The notes under the pieces are model-generated. The model had not been told where the DNA came from. It saw only the letters and a list, made by a program, of their open reading frames with translations, and ran no database searches. A program made the translations under genes and the position numbers. A stretch of 64,000 nt of DNA, from contig QLIY01000009.1 of NCBI GenBank assembly GCA_003260075.1, positions 100,289 through 164,288 on the forward strand. The letters run 5' to 3'. Shown piece by piece: positions 36,801 to 54,551 of the stretch (position 1 is the stretch's first letter; the number at the start of each line of letters is the position of its first letter). The stretch is from Phallusia mammillata. Its lineage: Eukaryota > Chordata > Ascidiacea > Phlebobranchia > Ascidiidae.

Positions 36801-39800
36801 ACTAAGAATGGAAAGAATTTTCCATGTAATGAAATCAGTCGATAAAATCTTGGAATATTTTCAAGTGCCTGTTACTGAAGGTGATAACTGCTTTGGGGTT
36901 ACTGAACTGAGAGTATTTGAACTGAACAGTATCTAACCCTTCAACGGGCAACATGGTCATCGACGATCACCCTTTATTTAATTCAATAACTAAGAATGGA
37001 AAGAATAAATTCCAAGATTTTATTGACTGATTTCGTTACATGGAAAATGCTTTCCATTCTTAGTTACATTTGCTTAAGTTCTAACCTTGTATGACATTTC
37101 AAAGTTTTCGCCACCCCAGATCTCCAATCCAGGATCGTAGAGTCCAATATCAAAGAAATACTGGCGCTCGATGGCAAACAAGCCTCCCGCCATCGCTGGT
37201 GATCTGGCAACGAAATATGAACAAGTGAAATAATTAAACATCTAACAAAACGGTGTTATACAGACGTTACATTACAGAAGATTCCAGTGGCGGATAATAT
37301 AACTAAAGCTTTCAGTACACTTTGTTTAGTCTGTGTTTTTGTGCGGCAATGTAAGATAAAAACTTTGATTTCGCCGATATAATGGCATCGTCATTTCTTA
37401 TTCAAATTGATACTGAAAGCTTCAGTATAGTATAAACATATAACAATTGCCATTACAGTTTTTAGGTAATGTTTCTTAATTTGAGACAAACGTGAGCGTA
37501 GTGTGCATTTTTCTTTGAGCAAAATTGGAAAGGGGAAATAAACTATTATTTCGCAATCTCTTGGCATGTAATGCAAGTCCTTGACACTGCACAAAAAGTT
37601 AAATATTAACTGACTTGCACAAATTAATCAACGGTGTTGTGCTAACTGCACCAAGCAAAAACGGCGTACTCCCTGCACATGCATTAAGTGTCCTTAATTT
37701 TACGCCTAATTTCTTTTACTATTTTGTATGTTTCCTGTTTCTCTAAAATATTAAGTTACAATGAAGCGACCGGAAAACTGTGTGCAAGAAGATACTGCAT
37801 CATGCGGACAAAACATGATGCCTACTTCCTGATAAGTATATTAGTACATACATATGGAACGTCTTTCTTTAAACGTCCAACAATTATCTTGGGTCGTTGT
37901 CAATATCAGTCGTACAGGTTGGTTTGGTCATAAGAATCAGAAGCATATCCACGTTTTTCATTGGTTTGACCATAACAGGAGGTATATGCTTTACTTTGAA
38001 CATACTCTTATAAGTGGTTGAGTAGAAGGACGGCGGACATTTTCAAAACATGTCAAACCAGTTGTTCGAATCCCAGCACACGTCACCAGGTAAATTTCCC
38101 GCAAGGCAACAAGGTCTTAAAACGTACTAATGCCTAAACCCTTAACCCGTGTTGTACACAATACTATATCCTGTAAGGTACCGAGAATTTTTTTTTATCA
38201 TACGTACCAAGTTAAATAGAAGTATTGTTGAGTGTGTGGTAGACTAAAATGCTTATACCCCCCCCCCCCGTGTTGTACACAATACTATATCCTGTAAGGT
38301 ACCGAGAATTTTTTTATCATACGTACCAAGTTAAATCGAAGTATTGTTTAGTGTGTGGTAGACTAAAATGCTTATGTGCGTAGTAGTAAAACGCCTGGTT
38401 ATGATGGTAAAAGATCTATTGGTGAATTGTAATGCGAAATCCTAGTAAAGAATAAATGAATGAATCCCGCAAGACTCAGCATGCTGACCTACTATCATTT
38501 TTTGTTTGAGGCGAAAACAATCCCCCCCCCCAATGAATGAATCCCGCAAGACTCAGCATGCTGACCTACTATCATTTTTGTTTGAGGCGAAAACAATAGC
38601 TTACACCCTAGCAGCGACAAAAAACAACAGTTTCAATAGCGTCAGAACAGAATTTTTCCGTGACTTGAGTAGTACACTTAGACAGAAAAGGGGGTTATAT
38701 GGTCTATAAAAAGTTACTGCTGATGTTATTACACTGACCACTTAATCCTTTTTGTCTGAGAATTCCTTCAATTTAAAAATGTCCCTAAATATACATGCTG
38801 GCGGGCGTTAAATTTCTAGGAAGATTTTCTCCAATAGCGCGTTAAAGCGATTAGGCGTGACAAAAACAAGTGCTGACAAATGTGCTGTACAGTGAAACGT
38901 TTGTGTCACAAAATGTCTGTGTTATTATTAGAATTGCAAGAGACTATAGTAATTGACCGATTTGCGCATAAACAATTAAAAAGTGCAACAAGGTCTGATA
39001 CTGCTCTAGTTTAAACATCAACGATGGCATTTAATTTTGAAATGTTAGAAACGGCAAAAAATAAGTTTTTGTCAATAATTTATTAAACCGGAACAAGCAA
39101 ATTTGTTACATTTTTAGCAGTAGTGCTGAAAAATGCAAACAAAACTGCAGGTGCTTAGGTGTGGATGTAACAAAAGCTTAGCACATCCAAATACAGTCAG
39201 GAATCGGCTGGCAGCACTTGCGGTATTTAATAACCCGAGAGAAAAAACAGCTGCAGGGGCGAAGGGAAGGAAAACGGGTTGACAGAGTGTGCGTGAAGAA
39301 AGCCATGTAGGAGAGTAGCAGCCCAAGCGCATAGCTCCGTTCACAACCCAACCATCACTCCACAGTCATATCTCGCAAAGGCATGAGAGATGCCTAATAA
39401 GCGCAACAGCTGTGTCTCTTGTTTGCTGCAAAGAAAACACAGGCGATATCCCCAAGAGGGATGCAGCCAACCCAAGACTCTGGTTTGTGGGTTCGAAGCT
39501 TATATGGCATCGCGTACATTTTTAACAAGCAGCGCCCTTATATACTTCAGCGGGGTCCCCGATGACCAAAGCAAGCAAATTTTTGTTCGATGACTGGTAT
39601 GCCCTTATTTGCATGTGTGCTTTTTTGGGTAAAGTAGTTTGTGGACCTCACCACCATACGAGTGGTACATAAATGGTACAGGGCAGTTAAACATATAACA
39701 TGTGGATCCAACCACATATTTATTGGCAGCGGTTCCACTTAAAGTGCTATTGCTTTTCGCTATCACAAAAGTACATTTTAAATTGTTAAAAAGTGCCTTT

Positions 39801-42800
39801 GTTTGTGGCGCCGTTTCCAGTGTATAATTGGGCGTTTTCAGTCGCCCACAAAGTTGTTAACATTACAACACTTCGTAGAATAAAACCGACGCTCTTTTTA
39901 CGTTTACATAAACTGTAAACTTGCCAAGAGCGATTCTTTGAAGCCGAGAACGGTTTACGTCACCGACTTGCCTCAGGGGCACGGAATCAACAACAACATG
40001 CCAAGATTAGCGTTCCCGGCATATTTCAACAGCAACAGACATAACACAGCGGAATGCTGCGGCTTTGCCTAAATCGCCTTATTCGTTAATTTTGCCGCAC
40101 CTGCGTTGGTGAGCCACAAATCCCACTGGGACGGAAGATTATAAAAACTGAAGGAAGGTGGGCTTACCGTCTAGGCAGGGCAATGGGAGGGCGACGGGCA
40201 AAATTTTTAATGACGATTTGTGGAAAGAGCGGTGTGACCGGGGGTTGCCCAAATATGGACCGCGGCCAGGGCACGTTGCGCCTCGTCGCTCATTTTCCGA
40301 ATTAGCACGCGCTGCGCGTTCGTCCATATTTGGGCAATGACTCCCGCGCACACACGCGCACACGAAACATACTACGCGCTATGCGTTGAGACGTTGTCTG
40401 TCAGGTTGCCGTGACACTCGTATCAGATAGTTAGTCATTTGCTTCACAGAGAAACTGGACGATAATAGAACTGTTTGGTTTGGCTCTAACAAGAGGGAAA
40501 GTTTAACCAGACATTCAGTCTCAGTACGTGATAGCGTGGTAGCCCCATCTGTCATAGGAGACGTACATTGCGAGATATTATCGCAAGGTACTTGGGAGAT
40601 AACATTCCCACGACAGTGGAAGGCCTGGCTTACGTCGGGGAAGCAATTGAAACAACAAGATATGGCACCCGGTCAGCATGATCGTTCTCAGTCGCTTTAG
40701 CAAGGTACAAGTCAGTTAGTCGGAATAGAAGCTATGGCTTAAGCAAACTTTATTTGTCAATGTCGCACACCAGCAGTTTGTCAACGAATTGTTGACACAC
40801 GGAGAACAAGTTAAGCGCACGTGTGTGTTTAGACGAAAATGTTCTGAGGAGCGCTAACTGCCAAGGTCATATACTAAAACTGTATGATGCCAGGTGGGGC
40901 CTAAGGTTTTACAGTGGAAAGCTGACAACGCCGTGAGCTTAAATCAACACATATAAACGGCCGAACGTAATGTAGCAGTAAATAACCAAGGTTTTTCGTT
41001 ATAGAATTGTAGAAAGGTGGCCAAACTTATTCATAAGCCACAATGACCACGGTGGAAAAGTTGAACTGTAGCAACAAGCTGTTACGACCAACGGACCTTA
41101 GTCTCAAGAACACCCTAAACTCGGCATTCTGCGGTCATCCAGAGGCAACAGAGCGCGACAACAAGCGTCACGTGATTGTACACGCACAATCGGCAGTACA
41201 GGACTTGAGAAAACAATCCCGTACTGGCGAGAGGACAACCAGGTGGCCGGACGTGTCAGCCGCATCACCAATCGCCCTCGTGTTTCAAAGAGGCAACTTC
41301 GCCGCTGCGGTTACCACAATGCCAGCAGCGTCACCTGTTCTTGACTCCAGGCTCGTAATGTTGGACAGTCTCTTTCCTCCGCACAATGGTAGCGTAGCAC
41401 AAAGTCCAGTTTCATCTGTTTTCGAAAGTGCGGTGGCTGCCAAAAGAGCGCGTGGAGACAGCGATGGAAGTAGCTCCGATGGGGGAAGAACAGTGAGACG
41501 GAGTCCACCAAATGGTAAGCATATGTTTTGTACATCATTGATTTGTGTCTACATAGAGTCTAGACGTTTATACCTCCAGTATTAATTTTCAATATTTCAA
41601 ACTTTAAGTTGTTTCAAATGGTGAAAATGTACACAATCCCCCCCAAAGACAACAGGCCAAGCCATTATGCAACCTTAATACAGTTCCCGTGGCAGTTTTG
41701 TTTCGTTGATGCATTTTGACACTAAGTGTATTAAAGGGAAATTGTTGTGCCTAAATCCTTTTATGTGGTCTGGTATTTGGCACTGACAGCACAGCTAATT
41801 TTTTGATTAAATCCAAACAATACAAAGATGGGCATAGATTAGTGATCACAATTTAGGTTCAGTTCCAACAATATGCTATAAATTAAGTACGAAAAGCAGG
41901 TGCATATAAGTTACACCTTTATTTCATATTTTTAGGTGTATCACCAACTCACAGTGATAAGTCAGATCCTTCACCGCAAGCAACAAACAAAATGAGAGTG
42001 CCTAAATCAACATCTCCACCCGCCCCCAGTGCAAACCGAGGCGTAAAACGGAAAGGTGGCTGGAAGTTTCATGACCTGTCTGACGAGAATGATGGATTGG
42101 GAAGGAAAAAGAGGTCTTACAATCACAACAAGCTGGAAAATGAAATACTTCAGGTAGGTCCAACCTATGTTGTACGCTTTGTGATAACAGCAAGTGTACG
42201 AAAACTATTTGTAATGTTAACCGTTTTGTGAAACAAACAAAAAAGTGTAGGCTAACACTGACATTGGTTTTAAAATGCAAAAGCAAAAATAAAGTGCAAA
42301 ATTAACATCATTAAAACCTTAGTGATTGGACTTTGCCTTATACACAGAAAACACAGAAAAATAACAGCAGTGACATCTAGTGGAGGTCAAATATACTAAT
42401 ATCGATCTCCTATTTTCTTTTTAGATGTACCAAGACAGGGTTTGCATCAAAGAAGTGCCATCAGGGTCATCTGGAAAAGGAGAGCATCTAGTGATTATTG
42501 AGCCAAGTTACATATCAGATCCAGACCTCGTTAAATACAATTCTGGTTTAAGAATTGTTTTCAACAAAAAGCAAAACGTCTATCAACTCCAGGTAACAGA
42601 AAATGCTGTTCTCTTTTTGATGTTTTTAAGATCACAGTTATTTGTATCACCTCAAGAGCAAAAATACATTTTTATTTTAGTTGACTAAATTCTTTCTTGT
42701 CTAGGTGCTCCCATACACAATAGAACATGGATCGCTGACCAACAAAACCGCAGTATTTCAAGCTATTTCGAAAATGCTTGGTGAGAATGGATCTGTCCTG

Positions 42801-45800
42801 TGCCCTGGCATAGCACGTGCAATGTTAACACCTCAAGACTATTTGACACACCAATCAACACCAGATATAGCTGGCACTCCCAATGAAAGTCCAAACAGGG
42901 GAATAAATGGAAGAAGACCAACTGTTCAAGCAAAAGACAATCAGGAGACTGATGGAGCCAGTGACCGTTACTGGGGCAGGTGGAAAGTGTTTCATGGCGC
43001 AGATCGTCATGACAACACATCACCTGAATCAAACTTTGAAGTAAGGAACAACACACCAGTCACACCAACAGACAGACTTTTGCTAACCCTTAACAAAGAA
43101 TTGTCAAAGCACAATCGACAGACAGTAACATCCACTAGTGAGAGTGGAACAAATCGATGCCTGCTGTGGCATGTCCCCTCTCCAGGAGGCAAGGGAAAGA
43201 AGGCGCTGTGGCCCTCAGAGGCAAAATGGTGTTCAAACTGTTTAAGAAGAATGGCAAAACAATAACCCCTGTCAAGGATTTTGTCATTGACAATTAATTT
43301 TTTGTTGGGTGTGTTTGTTATAAACAAGACCACTCGCTTTTTATTGCTGGCTGTGATTGTTGTTTTTCATTCATTAAGAGGTTTAAATTAACATTTGAGT
43401 TAGTTAAGTTTGTAGATGTAGTTAACAACTAAAAACATGTTGACAGTATAATGATCAGCACAGAAAGCAGTGAAATAAGACTTAGTTTTGGTTCCCTTTT
43501 TTCAAAAACAAGAAGCACTGATACAATATTCATGCTCATACATTCAAAAGCCAAGAAATAACAGATTTTGTGCAGGTGCTCCAATTTGACTCAAAAGGCA
43601 TCCATTAAACTGATTTTCTATTACATCATTTCTTTTACCCAAGTCATCACTCACCTGTAGGGATCAGTCCTATGGGCTCTTCGCTCCCTTTCCTGTCTTC
43701 CAAGTGGAACTCGCTTCCATAGCATGCTCCAATCCCATGCACCCCGAGCAAATCCATCGTGATCGCCTCCAGCTTGTGGTCGGAAGGTGTAATCTTGCCC
43801 GTTGATCACATCAATCAATGGAACAGTTGTGACCATTCTAATCAATATGACATTATCTAATTGATGACAGCAAATTTTGTTATCACTGTTTAGGATTTTG
43901 ATCAGTGGTTCTCAACCATATACGGTTTGTGTACCATCTGACAACTTTTTCTATCGCTGTTTACCACCTAAACCATGTTTGAAAGGGAAGATCAAGAGAT
44001 AGGCCGATTTTTTTCACACATGCTGGCATATTTCCCAGTGATGCTAGCAATTTCAAAAAATGCCCGAACACACACTTGCCCCATAGTTGAAATAAAAAGG
44101 GAAACCAGCTTTCTTTGTATAACAGTCATTTGTATCACAAATATAATATGTCACACATTGATGTGGAGTGATTGAAATGTTATTCTAAAATAGGACAAAA
44201 ATATCTATTGAATGACTAAAGCAGCGGTTCCCAACCTTTCTGGTGCCGCGACCCCTTAAAACAGTTCCCAAGTTGCGGTGACCCCACGTATAGGCGCCGA
44301 TTTTTACAAAAATGAAATGTGGTGGATTTAAATTATGACGTCAATTTTATGACGTCACTAATGCGTCAATTTTAACAAAAAAATGTTTTTAAAATAATAT
44401 TGATTTGGAACAATTCACTTTAACATTTTTTTTTGTTAAGCAATGTTTAGAAACAGTTTCGTAAAGTCGTTACCCCCCCCCCTTTTTAAAATAATATTGA
44501 TTTGGAACAATTCACTTTAACATTTTTTTTGTTGGTTAAGCAATGTTTAGAAACAGTTTCGTAAAGTCGTTGCTTTTATATCACCCAAAGTGACCATTTG
44601 CCAACAATTGTGTGTTTGACGTCATACAAGTAAGGGCACCAACCAAACTAGTTGCTTTTTCGTCAGCACGCTTGTTCAAAAGCAAAACTGTTCCCAAATT
44701 TGTTCAGCTTTTACGGTGTTGCGTAAGATACCGATACAAACAAACCCAAATATCCACGATGTTCGCCCCCGCCTATGCGGCGNCCGCCTATGTCGCGCCT
44801 ATGACCCCAGGGATAAAATTAGTAGGCTATACATTAAAATTGACTTCTAAATACCGCAAAATATATTTCTCACTATACTTTCTTTTCCTAATACTTGTCT
44901 TTCGATGCATCATTGACAGCCTGAAATTTTACAAATTAAATTTTAGTTCTGTTGACTATTAAGTTATAATTGGAGGATAGTGATATTATCGGGAGAATAC
45001 AAAACAAGTTGGCAGGTTCTGACTTGATGATTATGATTATGTGAATGCAATATTATTACATAATACAAGGCAATAATTAGCATTTTGTGAAAACAATTAA
45101 GTCTTCGAAAATTAAAGATCCACCCCAGATGTAGTTACTAGTTTACATACTTTAACAAACAATGAAGGGAAGGAATGTGGTGCCCAGTTCTTTTGTTTTT
45201 TATTTGTTAAATTAGTCTATGGCCTAAAATGAGTTGGGAGCCATTCCCTTAGGCAACCCCTGGCAAATTGTCAGGCAACCCCAGGTGGGGTCGCGACCCA
45301 CAGGTTGGGAACCGCTGGACTAAAGCTTTAAAATTTGTATTGTATAATTAGTTTGATTTTCATCTTTGAAAAAATACCAGACAAATCACCTGTTTTTTAC
45401 TATGGGCATAACTAGGGGTGGCATCCAGTTGTAACTGACTTCACAATGAGCATCAAGGTAAACGAGAATTCTGCCTGGTGCAGCTTGTGATTTTTGGGCT
45501 CCAATACTTCTGGCACGAATTAGGCCTTCACGTCTTTCATTGCGGTAAAGTTTAACAAGGCCATTAAACTGCTGAATGTAATCATCCATATGTTGGCCTA
45601 AATGCTCTAAAAAATCAAGAATAAATGCTGGTAAATAAAGAATGACAGAGGAGCATTAAGTTTACTTCCAGTACAATGTATATACATGTTTAAAATCAGC
45701 AAGTTATGCAGAAACACTAAACATGGAAACAGAAATATTGCACTACAGAAGAGCTTGATAAATTTTAACTTATGTGTTTTAAAAAAATCAGTAATGTTTC

Positions 45801-47152
45801 AAATATTTTCAAAATGTGTAACTGGCTAAAAAGTAAAAATAATGGTTCGAAGCTTTTGTATTAAATGAGGCAGAATAGTATATTCCAAACAATAAATGGA
45901 CATCCATACAGGTTATACAGTTTTTGGTATGGATGCCCATATTATTTTGAAAGTTACCCAACTTACCTTTGCTACTGTGATCATCAATCATTACTATTTC
46001 AGCAAGTAGATGTTTTGGTGTTAGATTGATTACTGAATGCACAGTCCTTATTAAAGTTGACCACCCCTCATTATGGAAAACAATAATTACAGCTATTTGG
46101 GGTAGTTCATCAGGATAATCCCAGTGCCGACATCTGGTGAAAAAAGATTGCCTCCAGTTTTAATAGAAAAATATTTTCGGAAGCCAATAACGCTCTTGCA
46201 AATAAAGATTCAATTGTTATGTAAGTTATTGTTGTAAAAAAGAAGGGTCTTTCTGAAGTCACAAAAACAACATGCCATGCAGGTTAAGGAGTAAATTTTG
46301 AACAATATTCATTGTATGACCAATATATTATTCCTGGTCCCTTTTTTGTTAGTTTTGTAATAAACTCAAATAATGGTTCATAGAGTGAAAGTGATATCAA
46401 CCAAAATATTCAGACTTGACTAGAATCACTATTCGCTTCTCTGCATAACTGGAACATGATTAACAAACAACAACATAAAACTTACTCTTCATTCCTTAAG
46501 TCTTTTGGTAGGCGGTCAAGTGAAATTTTATCACTATTGACCATATTGAAACCAAATTCTTTTATGGCAGCATCAACTGCCTCCTTTTCAGATGGCTCGG
46601 CATAAACAGCAACCCCATATTCTCCAGGGCCAGATCGCTTGGGAATGTTGATGTCTTCGTAGTTTCCAAGCCTTTTCCATGTTAGCTTGGGGTACAATGA
46701 ATAATCAGGCTTAGGCTTGTCCATGGACAAATCCTGTTGGCCTGGAACTTGTTGTATGGCTGGAAGCCCATTAATTTGTTTTTTGCTGCCGTCATTAAGA
46801 TTCACCTCAACTCCATCAACATGAGGAAATTGTGCCATAAGGGAGTCATCTGGTGTTTTTGCCTTGTGTGGTGGAGCTGGTGCAATGTTTCGCGGTATTT
46901 CAACATTCTGACAAAAACAAGCAAAATAAACAAGTCAGTCAAATGTAAATTAACAGTTACATGAGCATGGCAGTAATTATATTTTCAAAACAGGTATTAC
47001 TGAGACTTTTGAGAACTGAGATTCTATATGTTTACATTACAATTTACAATACCTACCTTTTTCGTTTTCAAATTCTGCCAAACTTCGTAACCAACAAACA
47101 GAAAAAACACAGTGAAAAAAGTTTTGAGGATAAAACCTGCCTTGATTCTCAT
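30854..47152 (-). CDS. GALNT7: Polypeptide N-acetylgalactosaminyltransferase 7 orthologue
   Basis: Eleven coding exons: 47152-47057, 46907-46486, 46133-45967, 45606-45390, 43837-43655, 37203-37086, 35461-35339, 35042-34938, 33453-33340, 31721-31497 and 30991-30854. All phases agree and the product is 635 residues. It is a Golgi type II enzyme (membrane segment about residues 7-24) that transfers GalNAc from UDP-GalNAc to Ser/Thr; GALNT7 prefers already glycosylated peptides. Visible landmarks are FHNEGWSTL (from 192), the metal-binding DAH at 280-282, MAGGLF, WGGEN at 391-395 and a C-terminal ricin-type lectin domain from about 516 ending in QRWEI. Blocks such as [17 protein letters not shown]-like [14 protein letters not shown] and GNPPP match my memory of vertebrate GALNT7 much better than other paralogues. 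Intron 5 (37204-43654) contains an unrelated gene on the opposite strand. A hAT-like element lies in intron 4 and a ~1.4 kb composite insertion in intron 6. Confidence 0.93.
31145..31191. repeat. Nine-base tandem repeat (AGCAAGACA)n in GALNT7 intron 10
   Basis: About five perfect copies of the nine-base unit AGCAAGACA. No coding sequence overlaps it. Confidence 0.9.
32578..32817. other. Assembly join: C-run 32695-32705
   Basis: TGTTGCGTATGGCAAAACAA begins both copies (32578-32689 and 32706-32817); lies in GALNT7 intron 9. Confidence 0.85.
33053..33112. other. Assembly join marked by a single N at 33083
   Basis: CAACATTGCTCGACT(C/G)AAG ends at the N and restarts just after it. It is the same duplicated-end pattern as at the C-runs but with N as spacer, which links C-runs to gap characters. 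Confidence 0.85.
35070..35228. other. Assembly join: C-run 35148-35157
   Basis: TAATAAAACATTGCAGACAG begins both 35070-35140 and 35158-35228, in GALNT7 intron 7 close to exon 8; the exon itself is intact. Confidence 0.82.
35689..37064. mobile_element. Composite insertion in GALNT7 intron 6 with a 12-bp flanking duplication
   Basis: TACATTTGCTTA occurs at 35677-35688 and 37065-37076, so everything between appears inserted. Inside, an 80-bp block (ACTGAGAGTATTT to TTTAATTCAA) is present at 35689-35769 and about 36904-36985. The piece at 36799-36853 returns inverted at about 37005-37064. The middle is occupied by the ~1 kb repeat. The class is not clear. Confidence 0.6.
35770..36800 (+). repeat. 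~1 kb interspersed repeat, copy 1
   Basis: Starts CTAGAAGGGTGGCTTAGCAC and ends GGGGACCCATAA; it shares most of its length with 54552-55562. It contains diverged internal units that begin with TTTTAGGGGGCTAGCGGGG and run to a purine-rich GGGGAGAAAAAAA. There are no clear terminal inverted repeats and no ORF of note, so the class is unknown (a Helitron-like or SINE-like origin is not shown). Confidence 0.7.
38149..38598. other. Assembly joins: C-runs 38258-38269 and 38522-38531
   Basis: GTGTTGTACACAATACTATA begins 38149-38257 and 38270-38375. Separately, AATGAATGAATCCCGCAAGA begins 38455-38521 and 38533-38598. Both are in GALNT7 intron 5. Confidence 0.85.
38599..41042. other. GALNT7 intron 5, upstream of the nested gene
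   Basis: No exon recognised. GC content rises from about 40.0 kb towards the nested gene's ATG, so its promoter and 5' UTR probably lie here. An 11-bp CCCAAATATGG / CCATATTTGGG inverted pair occurs at 40248-40258 and 40322-40332, about 63 bp apart. Confidence 0.45.
41043..43265 (+). CDS. Unrecognised basic, probably nuclear protein nested in GALNT7 intron 5
   Basis: Four exons: 41043-41514, 41936-42153, 42425-42592 and 42705-43265. Splice sites are canonical, phases agree and the product is 472 residues. I do not recognise the family. The first third is low-complexity (rich in S, R and A, with [15 protein letters not shown]). Exon 2 carries basic clusters ([24 protein letters not shown]) that could be nuclear localisation signals. 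The best-ordered part is exon 3 to early exon 4 ([39 protein letters not shown]), about 100 residues of alternating hydrophobic pattern. The C-terminus has CLLWHVP and KWCSNCLRR, so a small metal-binding knuckle is possible but unproven. The gene lies wholly within one intron of GALNT7 in the opposite orientation. The consistent exon structure over four exons argues for a real gene rather than a chance ORF. Confidence 0.75.
43903..44213. mobile_element. Possible hAT-like element, left end only
   Basis: Begins CAGTGGTTCTCAACCATATACGG, a typical hAT terminus, but I find no matching right end before the next element starts at 44222. It may be truncated, or broken by that neighbouring insertion. 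The right limit given is only the available space. Confidence 0.35.
44222..45317. mobile_element. 1.1 kb non-autonomous hAT-like element in GALNT7 intron 4
   Basis: Terminal inverted repeats CAGCGGTTCCCAACCT and AGGTTGGGAACCGCTG with a perfect 8-bp target duplication GACTAAAG (44214-44221 and 45318-45325). Sub-terminal GCGACCCC blocks match at both ends. The interior has no transposase ORF and includes two assembly joins (C-run 44473-44482 and N at 44783), so its true length is uncertain. Confidence 0.9.
44387..44573. other. Assembly join: C-run 44473-44482 inside the hAT-like element
   Basis: TTTTTAAAATAATATTGATTTGG and the sequence after it occur on both sides of the run. Confidence 0.82.
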
Positions 47153-47698
47153 ATCATTTGCACGGAATTGTAAACGCTAAACCCAAATCTTGCAAGACGC
47201 CTTAAGTAGTTTATGTTGGATTTGGTTTATTGGTAGTTGCAGAACAGAAGCAAACCTGATAGTTGCTCTACGTGGCAGATGAACATGTAAATACTGTTAG
47301 TCTTTTGGTTTTTATTGAAACACCGATTAAAACAACTGAATTTAACAACTCGTGGTCGAAATTTAGTTCCTAATTACGCGTAATTTAGTTCAAATCAAAT
47401 TAAAACAAAAGAGAAAAACTTGATTTCACATCAATCAGTGTAATAATAAAACGGCACAAAGTGGGGGAATTCCCGATAAGATTGTCCACAGAAACTTGTC
47501 AATCTTTGTCGCCACGTGCTTGTATTAGATAGTTTTGTTCTGTTTTGTATTGAGGCAATTGATATAGATATTTCACAAAATAAAAATATGTTTAATATGC
47601 TTTTATTTTATTTTAGGTTAAAAATCTGGCAACTTTCTAAAATAACTATACAGCAACAACTATACTGAAAATTGAACTTTCCGGCCCGGTGCTTTGTC
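47153..47698. promoter_or_regulatory. Shared intergenic promoter between GALNT7 and EXOSC10
   Basis: The start codons of GALNT7 (minus) and EXOSC10 (plus) are 546 bp apart and point away from each other. No ORF, repeat or element is visible between them. The interval must hold both 5' UTRs and both core promoters, so shared regulation is likely. I see no clear TATA box on either strand that would fix a start site. Confidence 0.6.
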
Positions 47699-53385
<5,687 letters not shown>

Positions 53386-53528
53386 AAATTGGCAACTGAT
53401 TCCATGCCATGAAAGACTAATTTCAGCCTTCAGTGTACTGGATGTTTGTTTTAAAGAGTTTTATTTGGGAAAATGCTTTTAGGTGGTGGTACCCACTTGC
53501 CTGAGTTGTAAAAAAATTGCTAAAAGCT

Positions 53529-53534
53529 AATAAA
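53529..53534 (+). terminator. Candidate polyadenylation signal of EXOSC10
   Basis: AATAAA 143 nt after the EXOSC10 stop codon, in AT-rich sequence, a normal distance for a short 3' UTR. Confidence 0.5.
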
Positions 53535-54034
53535 TGTAATAATATCATGGAAATAAGAAAGCAAATTGCAATACACATCAACTTGAAACTGGAATATCGT
53601 TAACTGAAAAAAGTAAGGCAATGCTAACCTGCACTAAACTGGACAAAACAATGCATAGCTAATTCAATGTTAAATATATATATATATTAATAAACTCATT
53701 CACAATAACATACATTATTAGAATACATGTTCAATAGCACCAAAATCTTGCAATTTATATGCATAAACAGTAACATTGAAGAACAGCTTTAACCAACACA
53801 TAGAAATGAAAACCATTTCTGCATAAAAAGCAAGAGGTTCCGTTATAGATTGCATATATTGTCATGTGTAGCAGTCTGTAAGGCATGTGAACAAAAATTA
53901 TGTTTAAATCACAAAAACAAGGTAAAGTTATTGTATATTACAAAGGTAGGAACATAAAAAATATATCGCAGTCAATTATAAAACAATAATAAACACTTAC
54001 AAACAGTTCTATCATATTTCACATGTGATAGTTA

Positions 54035-54202
54035 CGGTGGGGTTTCAGCCGGTTCCCTAGAACCGTCTCACGAAATTTTATGAGATCAGTCAACCGGTTA
54101 GCATTACTGGTTACTGTCAAAAGGCTTTTTGTAACTGAACCGGCTGAAAAATATGACTTTTGTGTTAGAACCAGCTGACAAACAATTTGAATCCCACCAC
54201 TG
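54035..54202. mobile_element. hAT-like MITE, family A, downstream of EXOSC10
   Basis: Reverse-oriented relative to the copy at 16391-16546 and without a C-run, so it shows the intact middle (read on the minus strand, GCTAACCGGTTGACTGATCTC). Flanks GATAGTTA and CATAATTA agree at 6 of 8 positions, suggesting an older insertion. The right end is CCCACCACTG. Confidence 0.78.
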
Positions 54203-54551
54203 CATAATTACTATATTTGTATTTTGCATTGCATTATAATAGGTAGCTAATTTAGTTGAAATCATTTTTGGAATAGGTGGCATCTTGATAAGAAAAGATT
54301 AAACAGGTAAAATGGCAATGTTTTACCAGTAAGATCCTATAATTCTGTAACATTTTTCCAGTTATGTTTTTTGACAGACCCCCTTAATTCTCATTGTAAC
54401 ATAACTGTCACAAAATATATTATAATTTTAGTTAAGAATGATAATAGTTGTTAAAATTAGAAACATGTTTTTTATACATAGCCATTTTATCTGTACTATA
54501 TCCTATTAAAGGGTTAATTATATACACCATTTGACAACAAGGTAATGTTAA

